DNA of 64,000 bases, taken from Anagrus nilaparvatae (Eukaryota; Arthropoda; Insecta; Hymenoptera; Mymaridae). The notes below the pieces were generated by a model. The model searched no databases. It was not told where the DNA came from and saw only the letters and a program-made list of their open reading frames with translations. Positions 22,259 through 34,440 of this stretch are shown here, in pieces. A program made the position numbers and the translations under genes. The DNA is taken from the NCBI GenBank assembly GCA_022575985.1, contig JAKSXM010000007.1, forward strand, positions 3,474,501-3,538,500. The letters are read 5' to 3'. Position 1 is the stretch's first letter, and each line of letters opens with the position of its first letter.

Positions 22259-22597
22259 AATATTAAAGATTTTTTTACTCTCATATAAGATAATAATATA
22301 TTTAATCATAAAATATTCAACGCTGCGTGACCGCAAAGACGTATTTTCTCACCACAGTCGCAGAAAAATTTTATACGACCCTCGGCCAAGTTAACGTGTG
22401 ACCAGTTGTACAATAATGTAAAACGGAAGAGCGAAGAGCTGAAAGTCATCGATCAATCCTGGGTCATTTTAGCAAACTTGTAGTCCCTCTCTTTATTAAT
22501 AATTACTAAAAACGTGCGTGAAGCGCTGTCGTTTAACATAAAGATTAAAAGTACTATAATAACTGAACAAATGAAAAATCTTTGTCCGTTTCGACTC

Positions 22598-22843
22598 TGC
22601 AAGAAAACAGGGCGAGTCTCATCAGTGTAATCTCTGGGGTGGAATTTTTGTTTTTCACCGCGCGCACTAATCTAGTTTTTGTTTTCCGTTATATAGTATT
22701 TTGATGTAGTTTTCTGTCATGCCAACTTCATTTAAAAAACATTAAGTCGGTATCACAAAAAACCATAAAATATAGAAAATGGAAAACAAGATTAAGGTTA
22801 GTGCGTGCAGTGAAAAACAAAAATTCCACCCCTGTTTTCTGCT
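22598..22843. repeat. Imperfect palindrome (MITE-like)
   Basis: GGGGTGGAATTTTTGTTTTT followed by CACCGCGCGCACTAA on the left matches the complement of the right side (TTAGTGCGTGCAGTG then AAAAACAAAAATTCCACCCC). AGAAAACAGG words lie at both ends. Non-coding. Confidence 0.7.
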
Positions 22844-23009
22844 TTTTAAATATGAACAACAAAAAAACAAAAAAAATCTTTAATAATTTACAAAAACAAA
22901 AAAAGACTTACATTTTTTAATCACATCAAAAAGAGATCATTAGTATTTATACTATTTTCTCATTATTATTATTGATTTTCCAAGTTTAATCAAATTTAAA
23001 CAAATATTT

Positions 23010-23680
23010 TTAATTACTTAGCTAATTTAGTGTGAAATGGTAAATATGTGCCTATACCTTGTTGCCTATTGTCCAAAAAAAGCATATGATATTTGAAATC
23101 AACGAATTTTCCCTCAAAATATGAGTTTTTCGTAATTTTAATGATAGCAAGAAAATTTGCAACAAAGTATACGCGCTAAAAATAGTCCTGTCGCCAGCAA
23201 TGCTATTTAATGCCTTAAAATTCCATAAAAGCTCCATGGAAAAAAATGAGTTATTTTTGTTTTTTGAACCACTAAACACGAATCCGGGGTCTATTTCGCA
23301 AAATTGAACACGAATTTGGCAAAATAGGCCCGGATTCGTATTTAGCGGGTCAAAAAACATAAATACCACCCATTTTTTTCATGGAGCTTTTATAGTATTT
23401 TAGGATTTTATGACATAAAATAGCATTACTGGCGACAGGACTATAAATGAAGAATATAAAGTGCCATTATTACAAGTCAATATATTAAAGACTTGATTTT
23501 ATAATTATAATCATTGTATTTTATAAATGTTTTTAATTTAATACTTTTTTATAACTTTTTATAATCGTTTAAATTTTTTAATAATAAAGATATACGTATT
23601 TTTTTTAATGACATTTTTTCATTTAAAATTTAAAAGCCTTAAAATTTTTCTAACTGTCTATTTTATATTTTTATATAAAA
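23010..23680. repeat. Duplicated 3' flank of the caspase genes, copy 2
   Basis: Matches 3130-3540 in order and orientation, except that a 261-base hairpin element (23183-23443) has inserted just before TATAAATGAAGAATATAAAG. The equivalent site in copy 1 lacks the element. It sits about 750 bases after the Gag-caspase stop; copy 1 lies about 2.6 kb after its caspase stop. Confidence 0.75.
23183..23443. mobile_element. Hairpin MITE inserted in the duplicated flank
   Basis: Starts TAGTCCTGTCGCCAG and ends CTGGCGACAGGACTA. AGCTCCATGG and CCATGGAGCT-type words flank the inner loop. Absent from the homologous sequence near 3290, so the insertion is younger than the flank duplication. The target duplication is probably TA. 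Confidence 0.8.
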
Positions 23681-23984
23681 TATTAGTTCTATTAAGTTTA
23701 ATTAAATCTGAATTGGAGTTGAATCATAACTTGTAAACTATCTGATATATAATTTTTTGTTATGAGCCATTGTGAAATTATTTATATTTCCCAAGGCCAA
23801 ATGATTCTAAGGACCTAAACTTGGATTATTCTAAGCCACATTTGAATCCCCCCCCCTTCTCAAAAAATATTTTTGCACAGTCTATATTTAAATAAATTTT
23901 AATAATATATATTTATAGTCTTTATATGTATATAGTCAAGGCACCAGCAATGTTAAATGCATCCAAAAATTTTATTAGCACGAG

Positions 23985-24400
23985 AATGGATCCTTCTCAG
24001 TGAAAAGTTTGTATTTTTGTTCACTGAAAATGGTTGTGAAGGTTTCATCCATTTTCGGATGGCCAATTTTGAGTAATGAACGCTATATCATAAAAAAATT
24101 GCCAAAAATTAGCAAGATAGGTAAATTCTTGAAAAGAATTGCTAATTGAGCCTATTTTTGATACCCAGTAAGGTTTTTGGGGTCGCTGATCACAATTTTG
24201 AAGACAAATTTTTAAAAATCAAAATGGCGAGGCTCAATTAGCAATTGTTTTCAAAAATTTACTTACCTTGCTATATTTTTGACGACTTTTTATCATATAG
24301 CGTTCATCACTCCAAACTGGCCATCCGAAAATGGATAAAACCTTCCAATTCGGTTTCAGTGGCCAAAAATACATACGTTTCACTAAGGTGGATCCATTCT
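23985..24400. repeat. Imperfect palindrome
   Basis: Left arm has AGAATGGATCC, CATTTTCGGATGGCCA and GCTATATCAT; the right arm has their complements in reverse order (GGTGGATCCATTCTT near 24389). The centre lies near 24190. Non-coding. Confidence 0.7.
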
Positions 24401-24750
24401 TCGAATAATTTTAATTTAGGGACTTGCAATAATTCAGGTTAAGGGACTTAGAATATTTTCGATTTAGTGACCTAAAATAATACGCGTTTAGGGAATCAGA
24501 ATCGTTTGGATTTAGAATTTTAACAGATAGTAAAGGTGATAATTTGTAATTTGTAATTATAATTTGTGTCTATGCTCAGCCGTAAGTAAATATGTTCCAT
24601 GCATTTTGGTTGTGTTTACACAAACCGGTTATAATCTTTTTACGTAAGTATGTAACCATCTTTACATTTATAAAATATCATTTGCCACCCTGTTTTGAAG
24701 CAAAAGACAAAGCGTCTATCAATCGGTTGCACCGTTACTAGTGGGTTAAA

Positions 24751-26862
24751 TTATTCTGAAATAGTGTCTAAAATCCATTTGACATAAAAGGCCACTTTTG
24801 TGTAAACACCTGGAAAACCTTTTGTACCACAAATTCTTTTTCCAAAACTAACAATTCCATATTGCACATATCGCATTCTACCTTGATAAAAAATAGGTGC
24901 TTGTAATGGTCCACCACTGTCACCATTACAAGCATCTTTATTAGCTTCACCACCAGCACAAATTTGTCTATTATTAATAACAACACAAGGTTGATCTTCA
25001 AATGCTAGAATACAATCATTTAAAGATACTAATGGTAAGTAATGTTTTTGTAAAATATTTTTGAAAGTTATGCCTGATTCTGATGCACCCCAACCAGTCA
25101 TTACAAAATTTTTTTGATGCATGTATGATGCAGTTCCTAATGGTAAGCAGATTGGTCGAATATTTGTATTTTGATTATTTTGAAAAATTATTTTTTCCTT
25201 TAATCTGTAATATAATAAACTAAATTTTTAATCCTGGACAAAAAAATAAGTATTTTAAGAAAGCTTTGTTACCTTATAAGTGCAATATCATTTTGAAAAT
25301 TTGTAGAATTGTAATCAGGATGAACATGGGTATTTTCAATTTCATAATCTTGAAAATCAGCACATTGATAATCGTATCCATTATCAGACGTTTCACAATT
25401 TTTTTCTGCTGAAAGATCATAAACCCCAACTCTGACTTCCATTAACTTGAAAGCTGAAAATAAAACATTTATTTGGTTTTTTTAAAGAAATAAAAGTATT
25501 CAAATAATTTTGTAATAAACTAACATTTTGAAAAATTTATACAATGTGCTGCGGTCATGATATATTTTTCATTGATAATTGTTCCACTAGCTAAAAATAC
25601 CATTTCATTGTAGTCAATGTATTGATAAGTTAACAAAGTCATCCATGGAAATTCATAAATTTTAAAGGATTGGTTGATTGGACCACATAATTTGCTGTTA
25701 ATTAAATGTAAATTAGGATGCGCAAATATTGGTTTTAAATCAGTGTTAAAATTTCTGTTTTCAATTCCATTTGTTTTTTCTAAATCATTTTGTACATTTT
25801 TAACTGAAATAAATGCATATTATTAGATTTAATCCATAAAATCTGTGGCGGACAAAACAAGTCACCTAATTTTTATCATTGCGTCCTTCGAAAAATACAT
25901 CTTAAGAACAAGCGCTTTTTTCAAAGCTTATTTTGCAGACAAAACTTACTGCTCAGATAAAAAAGCTTATATCATTCAAAAATCTAACTTTCAAGCCAAG
26001 GGTTTTCAAGTTTACTAAATTTAAAAATGAATATAAAAAAAATCTAACATTTAATTTACACTGAAAAAACAAATTTCACTTTTGGCTAACGGAATTTTTT
26101 TTTGCTCAAACGATTGCAAATGACCTGAAATATAAAGAAAATTCAAAAAAAAAAAAATAACATTTTACATATCTAGGGCACAAAAAAAGCCCATTTTTCA
26201 CCCTATGGAGACAGCGTTTTTGCCCATTATATACTAAACTATGATTTAAATTATGAAATAAAATATTGGAAAAAAATTTTTTTTATAATTTTCTTTACGT
26301 TTACTGTCATTTACAATCGTTTAAGCAAGAAAAAAAATTCCGCTATCCACAAACGGAATTCTGCTAGTCGCAAGTTCAATATTTTTGCTAGCGGAAAACG
26401 GATTTATTTTTCAATGCTAAGAGCTAAAAACCCTACAAAAAGGGATTTAAATGGGCGAAAACTTCAATGTGACATGTTGATTTTTGAATTTAGCAACCTC
26501 GAAAATCCCGGCCCAGGCTATAAATTTTGAACAAAAATTAATAATAAGCTTTTTGTCAAAGAGGGACGTTTTTGTCCACGGAATTGGCCTAAAAATGCTT
26601 TTTTTTATCTTAAACTCTTAATATGTTTTTTATCAAGGTTCGGAAGTTAAAGTTGACTGTAAAACAGATATATCGATAAGTTTTTTACATTCAAAATTTT
26701 TGGAAATTAAAGCTGCTAGGTATCAAGTGACACGTTTTGCCTGCCCCAACTAGGTTCAGATAATTTTATTACAGATTTGTAAATATACTAACATGAGAAT
26801 ATTTTTGATGTAATCAAGGTCATGAAAATAACTGCAAAAATTTGTAGTGCTAGTGAGGACAT
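24751..26862 (-). CDS. Secreted S1 (trypsin-like) serine protease without a standard activation site, 4 exons
   Basis: Minus-strand exons 26862-26793, 25803-25525, 25453-25273 and 25204-24751 join in frame (984 bases, 327 residues) with GT-AG junctions. Residues 1-23 form a signal peptide, so the product is secreted. The triad is intact: His110 (TAAHC), Asp172 (NDIALIR), Ser273 (GDSGGPL). Asp267, six residues before the Ser, predicts trypsin-like specificity. The extra Cys pair near 136-147 and the EFPWM block are typical of arthropod CLIP-family proteases, yet no CLIP domain is present. Where R-IVGG/IVNG should stand there is PINQSFKIYEFPWM, lacking a basic residue and the IVxG N-terminus. 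The Cys that normally precedes GGSLI is Ala95. Activity is therefore doubtful. It could be a venom or immune protease homologue. Intron 1 contains a palindrome at 26059-26416. Confidence 0.88.
26059..26416. repeat. Palindromic MITE in intron 1 of the protease
   Basis: Begins CACTGAAAAAACAAATTTCA. The right side holds the complements CGTTTAAGCAAGAAAAAAAA and GCTAGCGGAAAACGG, ending near ATTTTTCAATG. The centre lies near 26230. Non-coding. Confidence 0.65.
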
Positions 26863-27723
26863 ATAAAATTCTTCCTGATTTTAAGTCTGATACAGTGTAA
26901 AGTCATTCTGAAAGGTAAAGTTTTACTTACGTTAAAATGATTCAATCATAAGTTTCGTAAATGTTTTTTAACTATATACAAATAATAATTTTAAAGAAAT
27001 TAGCTTAATTATGTATAACTGAAGGCTCAAATAACAAAGAAATTGTTGAAAGCAAACTTTATTTATAAAAATTCTTAAGAATTTAAAATAAGGATAACTT
27101 TTGGCGCGCAGACTTTCAAGAAAACTCGATGCCATCTAGTATTTCTTGATGGAATTTCCAATGCAAAATCTTAAAGAAATATCTTCTTTATCGGCTATAA
27201 TAACTTCGTTTAAAAAAAAATATTTAAAAAAATTAAATAATTAATTTTAATTTCAAAAAAAAATTTGACATGAGCTTTTACTAAGAGCTTTTGATTTCTA
27301 AAATAATGAAAAATTGTATTACAAAAAAAAAAAATTTTGAATCGTCAAAAAGCAAAAAATTTTTATTTCCAATAAAAAATAAAATATTTTTCATTTTGCA
27401 AAAAAATAATAAAAATTTTCAAAACAATGACAATAAAATTCTGCGTAAATAAATTACCTATATGGCCAAGTCCATAAAAAAGCATCACCTTAATAAAAAA
27501 ACAAAAAGGAATGCATGCAATTTAAAAAAAAAGAATGTAAAATCTTTGAAAAAAAGGAGTCTGGGAAGTGGTTTATCTGCTTTTTCTGCGTGTATTTTAT
27601 TCACGCGCGCTTATGGAGTAGTATTACAAACCGGCAATAAAGAAAAATAGTAGTATAACAAAAATTCTTAACTTCAAGTCACTCAGTTGGCTTGTCGACA
27701 CCGTCCTCGACGCACGATCGCGA

Positions 27724-28013
27724 TATAAATTTTTATATTCTTTATAAACATATCTATCAGTAAAGTAATTTTTTTTCCCGTTCACTTTCGCACTTGACCC
27801 TACAGTCGTTTGCTTATATTTATATCTCGTTATCGAACTGTGAATTTATGAATTATTAAAAAAAAGTTTCATCACAAATTATTTATTTAACGTGTTTATT
27901 TAAAAAAAGTTTTTATGTGTTGATCATTTTTGTGTGTTTATTATTATTATTGTTCAAATATTTGTTATTGTGATAAGTTTATTTAAGAATTTAAATATTA
28001 TTGTAAAAGCAAG
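27724..28013 (+). promoter_or_regulatory. Candidate promoter and non-coding first exon
   Basis: A locally GC-richer patch (GTCGACACCGTCCTCGACGC near 27693) precedes TATAAATTTTT at 27724. An insect initiator-like TCAGT lies at 27757, about 33 bases further on. The following 250 bases have no long frame and end in a strong donor, AAGCAAG followed by GTAAGTTT at 28014. This is the layout of an untranslated first exon, but no acceptor or coding exon downstream could be tied to it. Confidence 0.3.
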
Positions 28014-31000
28014 GTAAGTTTAAAAAATTTTAAAAATTACGCTACATGCGCGCTTTTATTTGTCAATAATAAAAAATTAAATTTTTTTACATCGCATGTT
28101 AAAAACAATTTACGGATATTAAGCATGTGTAATTTGTAATAATTTACTAAATTGCATAAAAAACTTACCTTTTATAGATAAAATAATTTTTTTTTAAAAA
28201 CGAGAGAAATTTTTTCCTGGTTATATTTTACTGTTATTTGCTGCTCACATTAAAATTATTATTTCCTATACGAATTAAATTTAAAAAATGATTGAATTTA
28301 AATCTGACGTTACACTTTTATTTTAAAATTATTGTCGTATTAGCATAAAAACTTAAATTTCAAAACAAGTGCTGATGACACTAAAAAGTCATTGATCTCG
28401 AAAATTTTGTTTACTACTTTTTCTAATAAACCGTTTCGAGTAATTATTAAATTACAAAAATTTTTATGGCTTGTGATTATTGACCCAAATAAAATACTTT
28501 ATTTATTTATTATATAAGTAATTACAACTAAACAAATAATAAAATTCTTTAAAAAAATTTCTTTTTTTTGCGAAATAATTGTTTACAAGAATTTTACCAT
28601 GTAAATATTTGAACGTGTAAGAGAGAAAATTTTATTTTAAAAAATTAGAAATCTACGATTAAATAATTTAAAAGTCTAGTAGATTGTACAACAAGTGCGT
28701 AATTAGCGATTGTAAAAATTTTTTTATCAAATTTTTATGACATTGATATAAATTTATTTCCTTTTTAGTATTTTTAAATGTAATCGAGCAAGGTCTTTTG
28801 TATTATTTGTGTTAATTAAATTAAAATGCTCGTTTAGTGTAAGAATAAACTTACAAACGAGATTTTTTTTGGAAAATTAAAAATTTTTTTAATTTTATAG
28901 AAATATGAATAGAATTAAATAATTAGGCCTCAAAAATTTACGTAAGAAAAAATGTTATCAATAAGATTTTCCAGTTGGCTAAACACAGTCGTTAAATTCT
29001 GGCTACCACTGATAAATCATCGAATTCTCAATCAATGAGTAATCAACAAATATTTAATTATTCTAATTTTACTATCAAAGTATAAATTAACTTCAACTTT
29101 CGTTTAATATTTTTTTGCTGTATTTATGTAACCACGATTTTTACATAATTTTACACCTCAATTTTCAATACCTGCCATTATAAAACACACAACTTTGAAG
29201 AATAATAAGAATCAAGTGCCAGGTATTATATCAGCTTATTTACTTTTTGAAAAAGATATAAACAACTGAAAGATAATAATCTTAAAGGATAGCTAGTCTT
29301 TTTTGCATTTTCTTTACATTTTTTATAATCGTTTGTACTTTGAGTTTTCTCACGCACGTTATTCTGCTAATGTTGAATTTATGATGTATTTTCATTTACG
29401 CTTTTTAAAATTATGCACTTGTAACTTGGAAATTTTTTGTTTGTTTTTAATAGGCGTATTTAGTATAAGGGAAAATAAAATGCGATGCAAATGGTAAAAA
29501 TTCTTACTGAAAATCAGACAATCACGATCTTGCACATTCTTGAGCCTTTTTATTTTTTTCTGTTTGATAGTTTTTCTCGTTTTTCTATATTTCCATCTAA
29601 AAAGTTAGAAATTATTGCAAAACGTTTCACTTACAACTCGCTTACAAAATTAAACTCATACACAGAATCATATTTTCAAGGGCAAATTGACTGCAATTTT
29701 AAAATCAAAGATTATAAAACTGGTCTTTAAATCACAATAGAACCAGGCTGAAAATTGATTTTATCAAAGTTTTTATTCTTTACCATTCCATTTTATTTTC
29801 TATTTACGGTACGAAATTATAACAGTTTTACATTCAACTCGTAAATGGATTAATCCCTAAGGCTCTTTAAAACTCGATATCACAGTTATCTAGATGTATC
29901 TTAAAATTCCAGTAAAAAGGTAAATTATCGAGAGAACTAGCCATTAGCAGAAAAAGTAACAATAACAGTTAACTAGACTGAATTCTTATTTCAAAATGAA
30001 ACAATAATTTTCTTTACGACTGTACAGCGAACAAAGATAGCACGTATCATAAAAGGAAACATTGTTACAGAATTGTTCTGTCTTCCGGTGCAGCTGTATT
30101 TATGAGCCTGATGCTGTTGATCACTAAAATTATTATGTATCGAGAGACATTAGGGAGAAGTTTTAAAAAAAATTATGAATGTGTTTATCTTGATATAAAT
30201 ATAGATTATATTTAACTGATGTAATCGGATGTAAGTCTTATCAGTTTATAAAAATTTTTAACTCATGTGTTTATAAACTGATAAGGGTGTTTTTTTACGA
30301 TTTTATGTTTTTTGAAAAAGTTGATGATAAATTTTTAAACAAAATTCAAAATTGATCTTTGCTTTGTTGAATTGAATTATCCTGTTATGAATGAAAATTT
30401 CAGTGGAAAAACCTGGTAATTTTAGATAAAAAATCAGTTTTTAACGGATTATTCATGAAGATAAGATGTTTATCTATTCTTAAGCCTTTTAATGATTAAT
30501 GATCAAAAATTAGTTATCATCTTTTTCTTACTTCAGATAATTTTTTTCATTTTCTTATCTATAATTAAATCGTTAAATAATATCAATATTGAATACACTT
30601 AAAAAATCTATAACTGTACACTGGAAAAAAATTCTGTGCTGGTACCTGGCAGATTTATTCTTTTAAATAATCAACTAAAATAAAATCACTTTCAAAATAA
30701 GTGAAACTCGAACTAAAAAAAACCATCTCTGTTCACCTCGTTAATAAAATTGAAACAATAAAAAAAATAAATATCGAGATATAATAAATTATTATTTTCT
30801 ATCAACAAAAAAATTGTCTAAGACTCATCTCACAGTTCAATTTATTTTAATTTATTTTTCATACAAGATTTAAAATATCGATATAATTTTTTTTCTATTT
30901 TTGCACGCGAGAATTAAATTCACGAGTTTTTCCAAGCACAATTTTTTATTATAGTAAATATAAAGATCAGAGAATTGTAAATAAATACTCGTGAACATAA

Positions 31001-34000
31001 GTTTGCAAACAAGTTCGCAGATGAAAATAATAATTTATGAAAAAAACGTGTTCATATAAATTTTTCCAATAACCATTTTGATCAATCAAGTATAACCAAA
31101 AAAATTATATAATATCATATCTTAATTTATATGTTTTGCAATTTTCTTCGATATGATAATCAAAAGTATAAAAAATGCTGTTTCTTTTATTTGAATATAA
31201 AATTTATGCATATAAAAAATATACATAAATTGCAATAATAAATATTAACCACAAAGACAGGATATGCGGTCTCCTGTTACTTTTTTTTTATTTTATTTGA
31301 AGAGAAAGAACGAATGTCCATTGCCATGTAAGAAGTAGCATATTTGAATTTCAATAAATAGCTGTACCCGATATCTGTTTATGGATATTTTGATAAATAA
31401 ATTTTATAAACGAAATATGTTTATTTATGTGCCATTTTTTTCAAATTATTAGTTAGACTCGACGTAGTGGGTATTTGTAAACAATTTTGCGATATAATTT
31501 TTTTGCTTTTTTTAATGTTGGTTATTGGAGGCACGTATATCGTTTTTGTTGAATAATTTTTTAGTTTTGTGTGAAAATTATCGCTGAAAAGCGTTGTACA
31601 AATATTTCAATTTCTGATGCACGAATTTTTGACGAATTTTTAGGCAATTTATTTGAATTATTTACTAAGCTTTTACTGTTTACAAAATAAAATACTAAAT
31701 TTACTAAAATATTTTTGCAAAATTAACTAAAATTTCAGTAAGTCTTGAAATTTTTCCAATACAATCTTGACAATCCCTGCACAACGAACTCAATAAATAG
31801 GCCCAATAATAGTTTTCCCAATTACTCAGATTAACCCATATAGAATTTTAATATGCCTTATAATATCAGAGAAAATGACATTTTTCATGTCTGACATTAA
31901 TCTATCTGATATACACGTCTTTAAGACAGTATAAAAATAGTCCCGCTTGAAAATATCACTTGCCAAAAAGAAAGAAACCCTTTGCATGACTTGAAACTTT
32001 CTTATGTTGCAAGACTATATCAGAGATTTGTAATTCTCTAATATATATATGACGTCAAAGATGTCTTTTATGATAAAAAAATTTTTTTCGAAAATTAGTC
32101 TGAATTATGAACTTTCGTTATTTATGGCATAAAAAATGGCATCATTTTTAAATAAAAAGTTAAGTGGAAGAAATTGAAGTAAAATTGAAGGGTTCAAGAT
32201 TATTTTTAAAGAAACATAACAGTAAAAAAATGTTTTTAGTCAATTTTTCAAACAAGTTTTTGAAGTAATTACAGGCAGTTTGAAGTAGAAATTCTTTAAT
32301 TATTACTTTTGAAACCACGTACGAAAAAAATGTATTTGTGAAAATTGAAATTAAAATCGTAACATATCATTACAGTAAAATTCAACAAGCTCATAAATTA
32401 CCTTTAATAAAATTTTTAAAAAATACAGCTAAAGTCTTCGAAATAGAGCAATGATCATTATAATAAATTACTAAAGAATTTTTACAGCGATATTTATTTA
32501 AAACTTAATGAATTTTATAGCCAGTTAAAAAAAAATCAAAAATTATTCATTAAAAATAACTTGCTATACCTTCAAACTACCAACTTTACAGCTTTCCCTT
32601 ATACACACATACGAGTTTTTCCATACAAGAATTTTGCACATACGCTGAGCGCGTGTAAAACACCTACTTTCTTCTTTTCGATATTACATTTAAAAGAATT
32701 CGGAAATTTAACATTTTTTAAAAAAGAGATACGAGTTAAAAACCGGTTTTTTAAATTTTGCTGATTTCGTATACGTGCTGTTATTATTATTATTGTAAAT
32801 GATGACGAAATTTGCTGTAAATTGTGGGGTATAGCAGAAAATTATTGTTGTAGAAATTGGCATGCTGATATTTTAAATTGATGTTTGAGAATGTTTCGTT
32901 ATTCTTTGAAAATTTATGATAATCAGCTGAAGTATTTATCAGTACTTTATCAGTATCTTTTAATTAAACAAAAATAAATAAATTATTAATAAAACTGTAT
33001 CACTGGCTTTTTTATACCGTAACACAAACAGTAATCGATTAATGTTTGTTGACTATTTTTTGGTAATTAGCTTCAAAATACAGTGTAAGTAATATTCAAT
33101 ACACTGAAAAGTCGCGTCACAAAAATTTAGTTAAATTCCAGCCAACAAATAAATTAAATAAAAACAGTACATAATTTTATTTTAATAATCGCATTTATTA
33201 ATAAAATTTAGGGCAAACTGAAAGTGATGCATTATTTTAATTACAAGTATTATTCACATACTCTAGAAATATTCTTTGTTTATTACATTTTACTTTTATT
33301 ATTTAAAAAAAAAACACACAGATAAATTCATTGTCTTATCTCTAAAAAAACGATAAAGGTTCTATCTCTCCCTCTCTACTCTAACGAGAAAGTGCAATTC
33401 ATTAAATAAAATTATTGTTATTATTAATTTTTCTTTGATATTTCATAAACAAAAGAGTTTTTTTTTTATTATTTATTGTTAATTATTTTTATTATTTATT
33501 ATAACCTATAAAAAACTAAAATAACAATAAATTCTCACGATATAAATTATGAAAATTTTACATATAAAGTGAAAATTTTATTTTTACTTTTTTTTAATAT
33601 TTTTTAGTTTGACACACCTTTTTAATTAATTAACAATAATATTATTTTAATTTTAGAAATCTTATAATTTATGTAAAGTATTTAGCTTTTTAGTATGTTA
33701 ATTAAATATGCGTATATTATGATGATGATATGCCTAAAGCTAAGTTTTATTATTGTTTTTTTTTTAATTTTTTTATTAATGAAAAAAATAACAACTTTCA
33801 TTTTTTTTTTTAAAGAGAAATATTGATGAAATCATTGATATGTGGGATTGAGTCGAATGAGAATCTTTTTTTTGTGTTTATATTTTTTGGGCTTTTAAAA
33901 ATATAGGTAATTGTTTTTTTTTTTTTTTAAAAGTATCTTGACTTTCAAAAATAATGAAGTTTGTGCTACAAAAATAAGGATATGATTTAATGGTTCTTTA

Positions 34001-34131
34001 CGATGCTTTGAAAAAAACTCTTTTGCTTAAAAAAATTTTATTATTTTTCGAAAATTACATATTTTTTGTTAAAAATTTATTAATTTTGTACAAATAAAGA
34101 GTATATTTCGACCCATAACCATAAAAATAAA

Positions 34132-34440
34132 GTAAAGGCTCAGGGTCATATGCAATTTTTCTGCGTCAATGAAAAGAAAAAATATCTTTTCTGGACAGTT
34201 GCAAGGAAATTACATTTTCTCGCCACTTACCCAGAAAAAATTGTATACGTCCTTTGACCATATAAAAAAAGAATGGCTCAAATTGCAGTTTACCACCCTC
34301 GGCTTCGCCTCGGAAAATAATTTACGTGCCATGATTTTAGCCGCTCTTTATTTTTCTGGCCATGGATCGTAATAAACTACTGCTGGACGCACGGTGGTAG
34401 CTAAAAAATACGTGCTTTATGGCCACTGACCAGAAGAAAT
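34132..34440. repeat. Interspersed repeat with CCTCGGCTTCGCCTCGG core
   Basis: Inverted relative of 2299-2520. It shares CACCCTCGGCTTCGCCTCGG, a TTTACGTGC word and CTTTATTTTTCTGG. It also contains two CTTTTCTGGACAGTTGC/ATTTTCTCGCCACTTACCC-like segments. The 67-codon frame across it is an accident of the repeat. Confidence 0.55.

Larger units (their letters stand above)
22259..24750. other. Intergenic region with three hairpin elements and the duplicated caspase flank
   Basis: Contains palindromes at about 22598-22843, 23183-23443 and 23985-24400 and the duplicated block 23010-23680. The short frames here are shadows of those repeats. No gene is supported between the caspase stop at 22258 and the protease stop at 24751. 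Confidence 0.6.

Noticed and set aside
27462..27650. 62-codon Lys-rich frame just before the candidate promoter
   Set aside because: Composition reflects poly-A tracts. No family resemblance and no matching exon.
29303..29730. Two adjacent plus-strand frames of 64 and 81 codons
   Set aside because: Low-complexity Phe/Ile/Lys-rich translations without signal peptide, domain or splice context.
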